Shown here: one piece after another, positions 34,387 to 46,575 of the stretch
How positions within the stretch are numbered: the first letter of the stretch is position 1
How the letters are laid out: the number at the start of each line of letters is the position of its first letter
Assembly: GCA_024336345.1 (NCBI GenBank)
Contig: JANFOG010000006.1
Span: 1,116,001-1,180,000, forward strand
DNA length: 64,000 nt
From: Mariannaea sp. PMI_226
Lineage: Eukaryota > Ascomycota > Sordariomycetes > Hypocreales > Nectriaceae
Direction of reading: 5' to 3'
Program-made: the position numbers and the translations under genes
Notes under the pieces: generated by a model
The model's database searches: none
What the model was told of the DNA's origin: nothing
Seen by the model: only the letters and a program-made list of their open reading frames with translations

Positions 34387-37300
34387 TTACAGAGCGTATG
34401 GGTTCAGCGATCGAATTGTCAAGCATCTGCGTATATCGGTTAGCAACTACATTCTAAAGTGAAGATTCAAAGAAAAGAAAACCGGTTATCCAGAAACACT
34501 TACGGGGGGCTCTTTGTAAGATCAGTCTTGAGAATCACTGGGACCCTCGTCATCTCAGTCACATCCTGAATGTATTCACCATCTTCCTCACGAAGAGAAA
34601 ACAGTCCAAGGTATTTCTCCTTGTTAGACTGGCTGGTCTCGGCCGTCTCGGCCACCGGGACCTTGGAGTCGGATCGGGTGCGGTGGAGACCGCCGGCGCT
34701 CGATGAGGTTCGAGCCGGGGAGCCGGGAACACTCTGAGTGGGTCGCTCTGCCAAAGATGCTCCAGCCATAGCCTCCGTCACGTCCGAAGTGTTGTCATCG
34801 TCATCATCGAACAAGGCATCAACATCGTCAGTCGAGATCGTTCCCGTCTCCGTCTGCTTGCGGGTGGCCTCCTCCTGCTCCCGTCGAGCACGCTCCGCTT
34901 CTTCTGCCTTTCGCTGAGCTGCCATGGCATTCGAGTGTCGCATCGAGGCAGCCGCCTTAGGCCGCTCGTCCTCGGGAACGTACGCAGAGCTAGGAACACC
35001 CTTCTCCCAGTACAATTCAAGAACGCGCTTCTCTTTGCGGAACTCAGCCTTCTTAAGAGGCAGCTGATCACAGTGGACTCGCTTCTCAAAGCCCCACTCT
35101 GGGATCAAAACATCAAAAGCAGACTCATAAACGCATACAACGATACCCTCGGTAATAAGTTCACCGTTGGCTTGCAGGCGCTTCTTGTCCATTGTGCGAC
35201 AGGCCTCAATGTGGATACTCTGATCCTGTGCATTCTGGGCAGAATCCTTCTTGGTATTGCAAGACTCAACGGTCTTGACGAGGTTCTCAAGATCCTCGTT
35301 ATACTCAACTTTGCCCTCTGAGAGAACAGCCTCCAGCTGGCGGTGAGCAATGATATCCGCATAGCGGCGGGTAGGGCTGGTGAAATGAGTGTACAGGGGT
35401 AGGTTAAGGGAATAGTGAGGCCACAGGTGCTTGCCTGTCTTGCCAGCAATAAAGTACTTGGCTCTCTGCATAGACTTGACAAGCAGCGTCTCCATACCCT
35501 TGCGCAGGTCGGAGTCATCAACCTTGAAAAGGCTGTTCTGGAGAGCTCCACTGGCAGAGGGGTCCATGTCGTATCCAAGAGCAGTCATACGTTCAACGAT
35601 TGTCTGCAGGCGACGGGGGTTGGGAGCGGCTTGGCGTCGAAGGATAGCCTTTTCAGGGAGTCCTTCAGCTAGGCGCTGAGCAACATACGCATTGGCCTTG
35701 TGAGTGAGCTCTTCAACGAGCTCAAGGGCCTGGGTAGAATCGAAGAGGTTCTCCTGAACAGGATTGTTCTCATCATCCAGCTGCTGCAGGAGACGGAGGG
35801 GAGCAATGGGTTCACCACCAGCACCAAGTCGAGCCTCTCGGAACTTCTGGGCGACGGCGTTAAGAATCTGGACAGTGTTGACTGGCACAGCAGGGTTAGT
35901 GAAGGCATCGGCATCAGTCAGAGCGGTGTCGATATCCTGGAGTGACACCTTGCCGGCACTCTTGACAATACTCTTTCCGGCCCAAGTATCGCCCTCGGCA
36001 ACGGCTCCAGTGTGGGGGTTGACACTGAAGACAACACTGACAGTCAATCGCTCGGCATCGGGGTTGAGGGAGCAGACATCGGCAGCTAGCTTGGAGGGGA
36101 GCAAAGCACAGAAGCGGTTGCTTAGCTGGACAGCAGTACCACGCTTCTTAGCCTCGCGGTCGACCAGAGAGTTGGGCTTCACGAAGTGGGCAACATCGGG
36201 AATATGGATACCAACATCAATCTTGCCATCCGGACGGCTTTTGACGTGTACAGCATTACCCAACTCGGCACCACCGTTGAAGTCGATGGTGAAGACCCTT
36301 TCATCACGGAAATCGCGGCGAGCGGAGACATCCTCCTCCTTGTCAAGGGACCAATCCTGAAGACCAACACTGCGCAATACAGCGTCAGAGAATTCGTCAG
36401 AGGAGAAGTTGTTGTCTCGTAGAAGGGCATCGGTCTCAACCTTAAGATCACCCATGCGACCCAGCTGCTCGACAAGCGTTCCGAAGGGATGAAGCGAGGT
36501 AATAGGCCAGCGCTTGATGCAAGCTACAAAGATACGGTCGGCATAATCCTGGTGCTTCTCAACAAAGTCGCGAGGAGCCTGCTCAGTAGGGATAGCGATA
36601 AGAGGCACACGCTTGTCGGTAGGCTTGAACCAGACAATTTTAGGCTTCTCGTCGTTACGGGGCTCGTTATGTCGTGAGTTGCCACCGTCTCGGGCAGCTC
36701 TCTCCGCCTCTTGCTTCTCCTTGGTAGCCTGGCTGCTGGGTCGGAGGAGGCCAAGAGTTCCAGAGAACATTTGGCCAGCCACACGCTCGATGACTGCAAC
36801 AACATGGCCGGCATACAACGGCTTGGCTTCGTCATTAATCTCCTCCTCTTCGACAAGGAGGAGGCTTTGACCCTCGACTTCGACATCGTCATTCTTCTTT
36901 TGGGTAGGACGTTGTCGGAGACTACCACGGCGGCGGATACCACCCTCTGCATTGCTCGAGTCGTTGTTCGAATTTTGATTGCCCTGGTTGGTAGATCCAG
37001 ATCGGGTATCAGTAATATCCTTGCGCTTCTTCTTCTCTTCCTTCTCGCGCTTCTGAGACCAAACCTCATCAACATCGAGAAGCTCAATAGCAACAAGATC
37101 ACCCTCAAGGGCACGGTTTCGGTCCTTGCTACCACAAATGAAGATATCGGCATCAAGAAGGCCATCAACGGTTGTGACATATGCGTCACTGCGATTCTTC
37201 TTGTTCACACGAAGAATGCCAGAGACGAGCTGGCCATCACCCAAAAGAGCAGGGAGAGAGGCCTGGGGAAGGTAAGGAGTGAAAAGGGTCTTGCGCTGCT

Positions 37301-38722
37301 GCTGCTGAGACTGGCCAGCCATCTGGCCAGCATGCTGAGAGCTTTGGAGACCCATGAACTGTTGGCCGTTCATCTGAGCAGCTTGGAGAGCCTGGAGCTG
37401 ACCAAGCTGCACGGCATTGAGTGGCTGCCCATACATTTGGGGAACCATCATCTGGTTGGGCAGCTGCATAACCTGGGGTTGGCTGGGGTTGTATTGGAAG
37501 GCGCCAATGTTAGACACAGACTGGGTGGCTACAGAGCCTCGAGCACGGTGGCCAGGCTGGAAGCCGCCCTGGGTCTGGCCAGCATTACCGGCCTGTTCCT
37601 GGTTCTGTCCGGTGCGCCAGTTACCCTCAAAGTTACGAGATCCTGTACGGGCATGACCGCTACCACGACGGGAGAAGTCGTTCATGTCGGCAGTCAGGTT
37701 CATACCAGAACCCCTTCCGGCACCACGACCATTGACGGCCATACTCTGGCTGCGACCATGACCACCGCGTCCACCACGGGCAGGAACGTTGGCAACTGGA
37801 ACATCAAGGGTATTTTGCGAAGCAGGCTTGTTCTGCTCAGTGGTGGGGCTCTCGGTGGCAGGCGATGCAGGGAACGAGAAACCGCTCGTGGTTCGCTTCT
37901 GCTGAGCAATCTCGGCGGCCTTCTTAGCATCAGCGAGAGCCAACGAGTGACGTCGTTGGTGACCACCACCTCCACCGCGACCACCTCGAGCGCCTGCATT
38001 CTCCCTGCCGGGACCGGTAGGAGCCTCGAAATTGCCGAAGGAGGAGCCGGAAGCACCAGCTGAAGGGGCGGGGGGAGGACCCATGCCCATGTTGGGGAGT
38101 GCCGACTGATTACGGCGATGTGACATTGGCTGGGCCGGAGCGCCCAAGTTTTGTTGTTGTGAGATTTGGCTGGGGAATGAGAAGGCATTCTGCGACATGT
38201 TTCCCATAGGCTGCAAAGGATTGAAGGAACTGCCGGCACCAAGGTTTTGGCCCGGAGGGAGCATTCCCATGTTCACATACTGCTGGTGGGTGGCCTGGAT
38301 CTGTTGTTGCTGCTGCTGGAGCAGTTCAATCTGCTGCTGGATTGCAAGCTGCTCCACTGATTGGGGTAATTGTATTATTAGTTATGGGCTGTATCATTGG
38401 AGAAAGGGAAAGAAAGTAGAGAGTTGATATGAATGAGTATGCGAACATGCTAGGGACATATCCAGCAAGTTCGCGATACTGGCATTGAGAGTATCAAGTA
38501 GATTCAGAAGATGGGACCACATGTGCAGTAGAAATGTACTCGAGAAAAGAAGGGGGGTTAAAACTCACTTCCTGGGTTAGCAAACATGCTCACCAATGGC
38601 GTAAGTTCAGATGGGCTTCGGCGATGCGCAATATGCAGTCTTCGCCCAGCAGGACCAGGGACGCCGCCAACCTGGGGCTGCTGAGCAGGCTGCTGTTGCT
38701 GGGGTTTCTGTTGCTGCTCCAT
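34387..38722 (-). CDS. SSD1: SSD1/GUL-1 RNA-binding RNB-family translational regulator
   Basis: Binds mRNAs for wall and polarity proteins and represses them; in yeast and Neurospora it lies under the NDR kinase Cbk1/COT-1. Exons 38569-38722, 34504-38356 and 34387-34426 give 1,348 residues; the last intron removes an in-frame TAA and yields the tail CLTIRSLNPYAL. The N-terminal ~400 residues are Gln/Gly/Asn-rich and disordered. Cold-shock-like domains follow (KTLFTPYLPQASLPALL near 406; IVWFKPTDKRVPLI), then RNB near 737-1100 and an S1-like C-terminus. In RNB the nuclease DIDDA-type motif reads IDFNGGAELGNAVHV, so the catalytic Asp residues are missing, as known for Ssd1: an RNA binder, not a nuclease. 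HxRxxS sites lie at 33, 131, 184, 251 and 286, and FSFP motifs at 110-113 and 211-214. Confidence 0.95.
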
Positions 38723-41700
38723 GGTGGGCAGTGAAGATGTAGTGGGCACGTCGGGGTCGAAGTCTTGATGGAGGTGTGTTCGGGTCGAGTGGGCAGATCA
38801 ATGTTATCCGAATCGGGATGCGATGCAGTTGCCGAGTATAGCGGCGGGTTTCGGCGGGACCTGTTTGCGACGACGAGTGCGGGCGTTTGTGTTTGCGATG
38901 GTGATAATCGAAGGCGAAGTTTGATGGATGGCGATGGCACGGCGGGACACTGATTTGTCCAAAAGGAGAGTGGACGAGCTTAAGCAGAGCCAAGGAGTGT
39001 GAAATCAAATGCGGCGATGAAGTGGCAGATAATGTGACGACGAGAAGAGAAAGCCGAGATGGATGGAATCCAGCTCCTGGCAAAGAGAGAGGGCGGAATG
39101 GGGGAAGGAGGATGGGGGAAAGAGGAGAGTTGAGGTGGGAGTGGGATTGGGAGAGGATAGATCGAGTTGGATGGAGAGAGAGTTGAAGAAGTGGAGGCGG
39201 AGGTTTACGTGGGAACAGTGTCAACCTTGGTACCTACCTTGCCTTGGGTACCCTCCTGTACCTACCCACGGCAACTACCTCTTACCTCTTACACACACAA
39301 CCATAAGGTATAGTACAGTACTTCGAGCCTTTGAGCCTAGCCCAAGGGATCAATGGATCATATTTTTCCCACACAAGGCACTCTGATAACTTCGTCCTAA
39401 AACTCCCTAGACTATGACAGTGTTCTGTACTTTTGCTTGGTGTTGTCTCTCCTAACCCCGGTGTCATGTTTTTTTTTTTCCTGCTGGAGGTTGCTCTGGC
39501 AGCTTAGGGAGCTGACCAAGGCGGGTTTAGCCACTACCATCCCCTATCCTCACATTGGTTGTACCATTTTCATGCAACTTTGCAGGGGAGCTACTTGCCC
39601 TAGAGCCCAAAATCTGGGACTCAGTCCATTTGGAGGCAAACCTGCCAAAAGATGGGGTCGGCGGCTACTACTAGTCCCCTCCAAGCTCCCAGCTATTAGT
39701 GGGCTCGATGTACCATAGTACTCCCTCCACCCGGGCACGCGCCACCCCCCCCTTGAACAGGAGGTACAGAACACAAACCGTAGCTTGAAGCATCTCACAC
39801 ACATGGCCCCAAGCTTCTATGCCGTACCGGTACATGCTACATGGGAACGTCAGCATGATGTACCAATATAGGTAATATGTAGTAAAGTACGGAGAGTTAC
39901 TCTCTCCTTTATCCTAGGTAATCTGTAGTTTCTTTTATTATTCAGCCCCTCCATTCCGAGCAGGAAACAAAAATGTGCCCAAGAACACGAACAACGGCTA
40001 CAACGAACATGAGTGGACATTTCTTCCTTCACCGACACTCTCAGGAGGCAAAAACAGATACATAGAACCCAACATAGTCACGCCCGCAGAGGTTCACACA
40101 ACCCAAGCGGCCCGTCCGGCGAAACATTGGCCCCAGCTCATGGAGGGAGGGGTAGGATAGGATGAAGTACTCTCCCCAACGACGACTCAGACTCCAAGGT
40201 TTCCGAGGGATGTGCGTCTTGTGCACGGTGGCGTCGTGGATCCAATATCAGTTATGGACAAAGATAGGTCCTGGCTCAAATGGTTGTGCTACACAAGTTC
40301 TTGTTTTCTTTCTCAGGATGACTACAACGCCTTTGTGTGGCGGAATTCTACTGTGGCAGGCAGAGGAACTAATTAGTTATGAATATGATGCTTCGATCAC
40401 TCCACACGTACCATAGTAGAGCAGAGGGGACTACTGTACAGTAATTCCATGCTCACTTGACACAGAAGGGGATCCACGACCAAGTCCACAGATGACCTAG
40501 AGCGCTGCCACTAAACCAGCTGTGTCGTACGGAAGAACTCCACCAGGGGGATCCCTGAGCTACCTCTAGCAAGCGGCCCGGCGCTTGCTCCCTCTCTCCA
40601 TAATATGTACAGCATTATTATTGATCAGGCTGGAAGCAGGAGGTAGTCCTGCGGCTATGAATGTCACTATAGATCTGCCAATCTCGTCATACATGCACAT
40701 ATGTTCAAATGTCTTCAACTGGCAAAACAGCCTCACTGCACTGCCTATGGTAATGCGCGCCCAGGCTACTCAGGACTCTCGTCACACAAGCGATTGTCTG
40801 GGCAGTCCTGAGCCTTGACGGTTGGGCCTAGCTCAATGAACTCTGCCCTTCCCATCCCCCCTTGGAGCTTCAAGGCCACCCTTGTCATTGCCTGACCCAT
40901 CTTTATACCAGCGCCAGGGGTGATATTCCAAGGGTGCACCTCAACTATGTACCATGTAATTAATCACTGCATCGCATCGCAGCTGCAAATCTTGTACCCT
41001 AGAACCCAGCACGGGAGGCACGCAATGGGCAACGGAAACAAGCAGAATGACGGACATGAAGGCGGACTTGGGTCTTAGAAACGTCATCGAGGGGCAATGC
41101 TTCATGCCTTTGGCGGAGGATTTGTTAGGGGAGTTGACCATTTTTCATAGCCGCTTTCATAATTCAAGGGGCGACTGTCTATTAGATACCTGCCTAGCAC
41201 ATACAGTAGGCGTCATAATTTACCTATTGCAGATAGTTACCTCAATTCGTCTCTGATGGGAGCAGTGAGCTACTCAGGGACACGTGCTTCCATTGTTCTT
41301 TTAATCCCTCCAGCCTGTTAGGTAAGGCAAGTTACAACCACCGTTGACCTGAATTTCCCGTCCACTAGTCATCCCCCTCTCTTCGTCCTCTCATGGATCC
41401 ACTCTCCAAGAATAGGTAGGTATCACCATTGTCATGAGTCGCCAATTTTGAAGCATACGAAGAACACGGGTCCTTGAAACACTTCTTGTTGTCACCACGC
41501 AACGCGTCCAACTAGGGCTGATCCATCATCCTGTCAGATTCCCCGGATAATTTTGCGTCTGCGTCTGCGTCTGCGTCTGCATCCACGTTTGCATCTGCAT
41601 CTGCCCCATATCCATTCTGGGGCAATCCTTCCAACAGTCGGATAGTGAGAACTCAATCACTTGTTAGTTGTTGAGCTTTTTTCAACCTCGCAAGAACAGG

Positions 41701-42864
41701 ACGAAAATAATGGACTGTTTCTCCATATTATTATTATTGTGAGTGAGGGTCCTCCGCCCGATTACATACGTACAAGTCATGTGCTCCATAGCTCCTAGTC
41801 ATCCAAATTTGCCAGGTTCTGCTAGAGTGGGGTCGTTGGAGCCGAATTATTTTGCTGTCTCTCCAATCTCCAAGAAGGCTGGGCAGACTAAACATGTGCA
41901 ATTTCACTCTCACAGTGATGACCTTTAGTTAATTATGTTGAGTTATGCAACACTACCTTACCTAGGTAGGCAGACCGTCTGGACAGACGCGCGCATCCCA
42001 GTTACCTCTGCCGTTTGACTCCCACCCACCCACGACTCGCCTCCATCAAGAGGCCAGCTCAATGCACGGCCACAGTCACATTGATGCTCACGTTCTCGCG
42101 TCCGAACGTGTTCCAAGACAAGGCACCTAGTTAATGTAACGCTTCAGACAAGAACCCCTGTTCATTTCGTGTCTGCCATGTACGAAATAGAATACGACTC
42201 TGCCAAATCGGCCGAAATACGCATGTTCCATCCAGCTAATGCTTCGCCGTGTTCCAGACCATAAAGCTCAATCTCATTGGTTCAGCTCGGTCGCTGCTAT
42301 GTTTGATTGAGTCCTGGCTCTAACTCGTATCAGATCCATAGTAAGCTATTGCTTACGGAGAAGAGCCATTGTCTATTATGTGAACCCTTGAATAAAAAAA
42401 AGAATGCTCCACTGAATCCGTCGGCTACAATGCTAGCTCACCAGTGTTCTTCTGGCTTTATTGTCATACAAGGACAAGAGATGCTGGCGCCTCGGACTGA
42501 ATCGTGGCGTTAGGTGGCTGAAGTGGCTCCAGCCACGTAGGTCCCGGGTCTTTATTATAGCGGACCGGCCGATTTGACGACGGCCCTGCATCTTGACTCG
42601 GTACGTACCTGGTTGGCCAACACAACGGGATCTACCTAACTTTACCTACCTGGACAGGCACTTATTCAGGTCTCGAACTACATTATCCCAGCCGGAAATC
42701 TACAACATCAACTGGGGACTTTCGATCCCACGGCCGGCTTCGCCCAGCTTAAAAGAACGAGAACGAATCCTTGGCAGTCTACCCTCTGAATTCTGTGACC
42801 ATTACCTCTCCGACTTCCTTGCAGCCAAATGCAAACTCGATAACATCCTCGTTTACTTGCAACC
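38723..42864. other. 4.1-kb gene-free interval between divergent SSD1 and GLE1
   Basis: Contains the SSD1 leader on the minus strand (to roughly 39200) and the GLE1 promoter on the right. Noted: TACCTACC/GGTACC motifs at 39229-39265, TACCTAGGTA palindrome at 41959-41968, TACCTAC motifs at 42603-42655, TGCGTC hexamer array 41554-41580. No conserved protein, tRNA or transposon sequence was recognised. Confidence 0.6.
41554..41604. repeat. Hexamer array (TGCGTC)n then degenerate copies
   Basis: Four and a half exact TGCGTC units (41554-41580) followed by degenerate TGCATC units to 41604, in non-coding DNA about 1.3 kb upstream of GLE1. Confidence 0.75.
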
Positions 42865-44550
42865 ATGTCGCGTTCCTCGCCAGTAAGGCGAAGCCAGTTC
42901 TCAAGCCCAGACCGACCTCTTCCCTCGAGTTTCTTGTTCGACGACCGCAACTCCGAACTCTGTCATCGAGATGCCTTGGCAGCGGCACAAGTGGAACATG
43001 AGCGAGTCCGAAAGGCTGCTCTTCGAGTCTTCGAGCTCCACGAACTCAAGCAGGAGCATAAGCGGATAGTTGATGAAGAGCGCAAAGAAGAAGAAAGGCT
43101 CAAGGTCGAAGCTGCGATCGTTGCTGAAGAGAAACGACTAAGGGAGCTACGTGCAAAAACGATTCCTCGACCACCTCCCGAGCCTGAGCCGCCCGCGCCA
43201 CCTCCTCCTCAACCAAAACAAACGATCTCTGCGATCACCAATGGCGCCACGCCTTCGCAGGGAACCAAACAGACTGCACCATCCACAACTCTTCCTCCAG
43301 TAACGAAAAGTACCGCTCCAGCTCCCGCTGCCATCCCGACGCCTACTTCACTATTAAATAAGCCCGTCTTGGCCAGCCCTTTGGCCACGGCACCTCAACC
43401 ACCAGCCCCTTCACCGACAGGACTCTTTCAAAAGCCGAATGGAGTTGCGGTAGCCCCCCCTGCTACCACTGCTTTGAGCCCTGTCTCTGCCGTGACTTCG
43501 AATTCCGCGCCAACAACACAGCCAGTCAAGGCCCCTCAACCAGATCGTTATGTTCAAATTCATCAAGAATTGAAGAAGCTACGAAAGGATCTACAAGCAC
43601 AATCCAAGATACCTGGCTCTCCACTCAAGGGCAAAATGGGTGCATTTCGAAGGGAGATTCGAGTATCAATTGGCCAGCTGACAAGCGGACGAGGTGCCAA
43701 CGCTCAACCAGTACGTTATTTGCTTTTTTTCTCTTATTGCTGCATAAGCAACCTTTCTAACTTTTTTTAGATAAGTAAAATCAATGCTGCTCTCAAGGAA
43801 GCGCTAGAGGGCGGTATTCCCAGCCCGCCAATCAATGCAAGTCTTTTTGTAGTTGGCACCAGAGAGCCGGCAGAGGGCGCTATCAACAACGGGGATACGC
43901 TGCCTTCTCTGTTCATCTACTTGATGAACATTGTGTCCAAGGGCATCATCAACCAGTTCATCAACGAGGCCAGCGCCAACACCAAAGCTGCCGAACCTGT
44001 GGGTGTTTTCACAGCTCAGATCTTCTCAACTAAGGAGTACCACTGGCGAGGACAATCCCTGATCGATATCCTCATGGCCAAATTCCGGGTCGCATGTCCC
44101 GTGCTCTTTGGGTACCGAGGAAACGACAGGACTGAACGAGGGCGGCTTGCCCTTGGATGGAGAAAGGAAGGGCCAGCTTGGATCACTGAGCAGAGCCACA
44201 ACGACCGCATGACCGGTCTCGGCGCTGGCTTCGCATCACTTTCCCTTCGGGACTTCAGCAAGACTTCGAAAACGAATCCATATCCCCCAGTGCACTATTG
44301 GAAAGCCTTGGCTGGGATCGTCAACTCCCCCATTGGCGAAACATCCAACACACAGTATGTAGTGCTATGTTCGATGCTCCAGGGCCATGAGCAACGCTTC
44401 CTTACATTTTACGGAAATGCGGCGATTGCTGCACTTCGTCTCGCGCTGATCGAATTCCCCAAGAAGGCACCGGATAACGCCACGGCAGCCGGGTCTTTAC
44501 GAGCGCTTGCGGACCTGCTACAGGTCGAATCCGGATTGGTTCTTACATGA
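42865..44550 (+). CDS. GLE1: GLE1, mRNA export factor of the nuclear pore
   Basis: Gle1 with inositol hexakisphosphate activates the DEAD-box ATPase Dbp5 at the cytoplasmic face of the nuclear pore, releasing exported mRNA. Exons 42865-43710 and 43771-44550 flank a 60-bp intron; 541 residues. Residues about 35-100 are a charged coiled coil (ALRVFELHELKQEHKRIVD, EERLKVEAAIVAEEKRL); 100-230 is Pro/Ala/Thr-rich linker; the C-terminal HEAT-like domain starts near 235 and carries family blocks LFIYLMNIVSKGIINQF, PVGVFTAQIFS, CPVLFGYRG, GLGAGFASLSLRDF and NPYPPVHYWKALAGIVN. Shorter than human GLE1 but normal for ascomycetes. Convergent with TLG1. Confidence 0.93.
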
Positions 44551-44999
44551 TGATAAAAGATCAGATAGAAAGATGGGTTTATGTTTTTCATTCCCCAGGC
44601 ATCAGAATTGGAAAATGGAAAAAGTAGGAATGTCAGGTTTTTGTTTTTGGTGATATGTATTCCGTATCAAGTTCGTCAAAGGGCGTTACAAGGAAAGGGT
44701 TAAAGGGTTCCTCATTCTCGTGCTGTAAGACAAGCATCGGCAACAGAATTGGCTATATAGTATCACATGTGTTTTAAAAAAGACATGAACGATTACATGA
44801 CGCCGCTTGACCATGAATGGCCATGGGCGATTGCTCTTTGGTCTATTCTTTACTACCTATACAAATGTACACTCTGCTCGTTCAATATCAGTGCAAGTAA
44901 AAAATATTCCCCTGCCAAAACTCCAAAAAAGAAAGCACACCGTATGTCGTAGACCTTTAATGACATAGAAAAAGAAGAAAAGAAGGTGCTCTCTCGTCT
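44551..44999. other. Convergent 3' intergenic
   Basis: 449 bases between the GLE1 and TLG1 stop codons; AT-rich, expected 3' UTRs, nothing else recognisable. Confidence 0.5.
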
Positions 45000-45812
45000 T
45001 CACAGTATCAATAGCAATACTAGTAACAGAATAAGAACGAAGATTAGTACCGCAATGCAGCAGCTGCTCCATCGATCCTCGTTTTGGCGAATAACATGTT
45101 GTAGCTTGCTCATACCCGTCTGTAGGCGGCTGCCGACTCTATCCGCCACATTGTCTACAACCTCGAGCATCTCACGCTGCTCCTCTAGTTCGCGACCCAT
45201 ATCGTCAGCCTGGCGGCGCAGGTTTCCGACGGTCTGGAAGACGCCGTCGAGGTGCTGGTCCTGCTCGCGCATCATATGCACCTGCTGCTGTTGCTCGAAC
45301 TCGGCATAGGCATCTTCTTCGCCATCGATCGCAAAGGCGTTTGGGTCGGGCAGATCGCCGCCAGCGCCACCTGCGGCCACCTTCTTGTTCAGCTCCTCGT
45401 GCATGTCGTCGACCTCGCCGCCGACTTCTTGGACCAGGCGCTTGCGGCGGGTTACTTCATGGTCAGAGAGGCCAAACTGAGCCGGATTAGACTCGACAGC
45501 CTGAACAGAGGCGACCAGGTCGGCGAGGTCATCGGCGAGGTCGGATAGAGCGGATTCTAGGTCGGAGCGAGCTGATGCCAGCTCTGGGGAGGAAGCGTTG
45601 GTGGAGAGGGAGCGAATGCGAATATATGAAGCGAAGATCGGTCGCGCATGGGCCATTTGAGCAAGGACATCTCTAGAGGACAGTTATTAGCTAAGAGCGA
45701 GCTCCCAGATGCAATGAATGGGTCGGTTGAGGGCGAGTAGAGGAATCCAGGCGTTGTGTACATACTGCTGGACCTGGAGGAACGGGTCCTCGTCGTGGGG
45801 TGAGGACATCAT
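45000..45812 (-). CDS. TLG1: TLG1/syntaxin-6-type Qc-SNARE
   Basis: A t-SNARE of the trans-Golgi network and early endosomes, acting with Tlg2 and Vti1. Exon 1 45766-45812 and exon 2 45000-45672 join MMSSPHDEDPFLQVQQ to DVLAQMAHARP; 239 residues (238 if the second of the two adjacent Met codons is used). The N-terminal part is the helical syntaxin-6 domain (DLESALSDLADDLADLVASVQAVESNP, FGLSDHEVTRRKRLVQEV in pieces). The SNARE motif spans about 145-205 (HMMREQDQHLDGVFQTVGN, RELEEQREMLEVVDNVADRV). A C-terminal anchor (CCIAVLIFVLILLLVLLLIL) ends the protein. Convergent with GLE1 and divergent from the methyltransferase gene. Confidence 0.92.
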
Positions 45813-46575
45813 CCTATTGATGGGGATGCGTGAAGACGCATCAGCCTTGTAAGGAACTTCACAGATAAAGCTACGAGGGCAGCGAAACAGTTGAGGTGTC
45901 AAAAAAACAATGTCCCCAAGGTGGGCGAGGCGCTGTAGGTTGCGACTTCAAAGGGCTGGAAGAGATGACGTTGCAGGGACGGGACTTGTCCACACGTGCA
46001 AATAGGTGTGGATCGCCAAAAGGGGGTACGTACCTCAAATACCATCTTTATCTGGGTGCCTACCTACTTTGCTACTGTAGGTACCACACGGGGATCCTCG
46101 ACCGAGAGCAGCGTGGGCCAATCGCTCACACCGAGCACTCACCTACAAAATTCGTGCACTAACAAAAACGGAGAATTTCGGTTTTTGTGCTTGGAATTCT
46201 GGGGCACAATCTCAGGCAGTTTTTGATCGTTGTCTCTGAAACAAGGCACCTTGTCCTGCTGAGCAAGGCATACGCTTCCTACGGTGTAGCGTGAATAAAA
46301 CTGGCTTCTTTTTTGCTCACATCTTCCAGACAGCGAGGCCTTGTTTCACCTCGCATTTGGCAATTTTGAAGAGTCTCAACTTTGCATGTCAATAGTACCT
46401 CAACAAGGAAGACTTACTTGCCTCTCATAAAAAATTCGCCCAAAAACCCAGCATTCCCTGTAAGTCCAAAGTTGCACATATTCCCTTATCACTACACCCT
46501 TTTTTTCAATCTCGGCCTGGATAATGGATGGGGAAATTGACTTACACCTAAACTCTAGGGTAGTTTTTTTTGAGA
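45813..46575. other. Divergent promoter region between TLG1 and METTL25-like gene
   Basis: 763 bases with a GTACGTACC site (46027-46035), TACCTAC at 46061-46067 and TACTGTAGGTAC at 46073-46084, the latter two forming an inverted pair. No gene is supported. Confidence 0.55.

Noticed and set aside
36711..38063. 450-codon open frame on the plus strand opposite SSD1
   Set aside because: It is the antisense of the SSD1 coding region, has no recognisable domain, and its openness follows from SSD1 codon use and low-complexity repeats.
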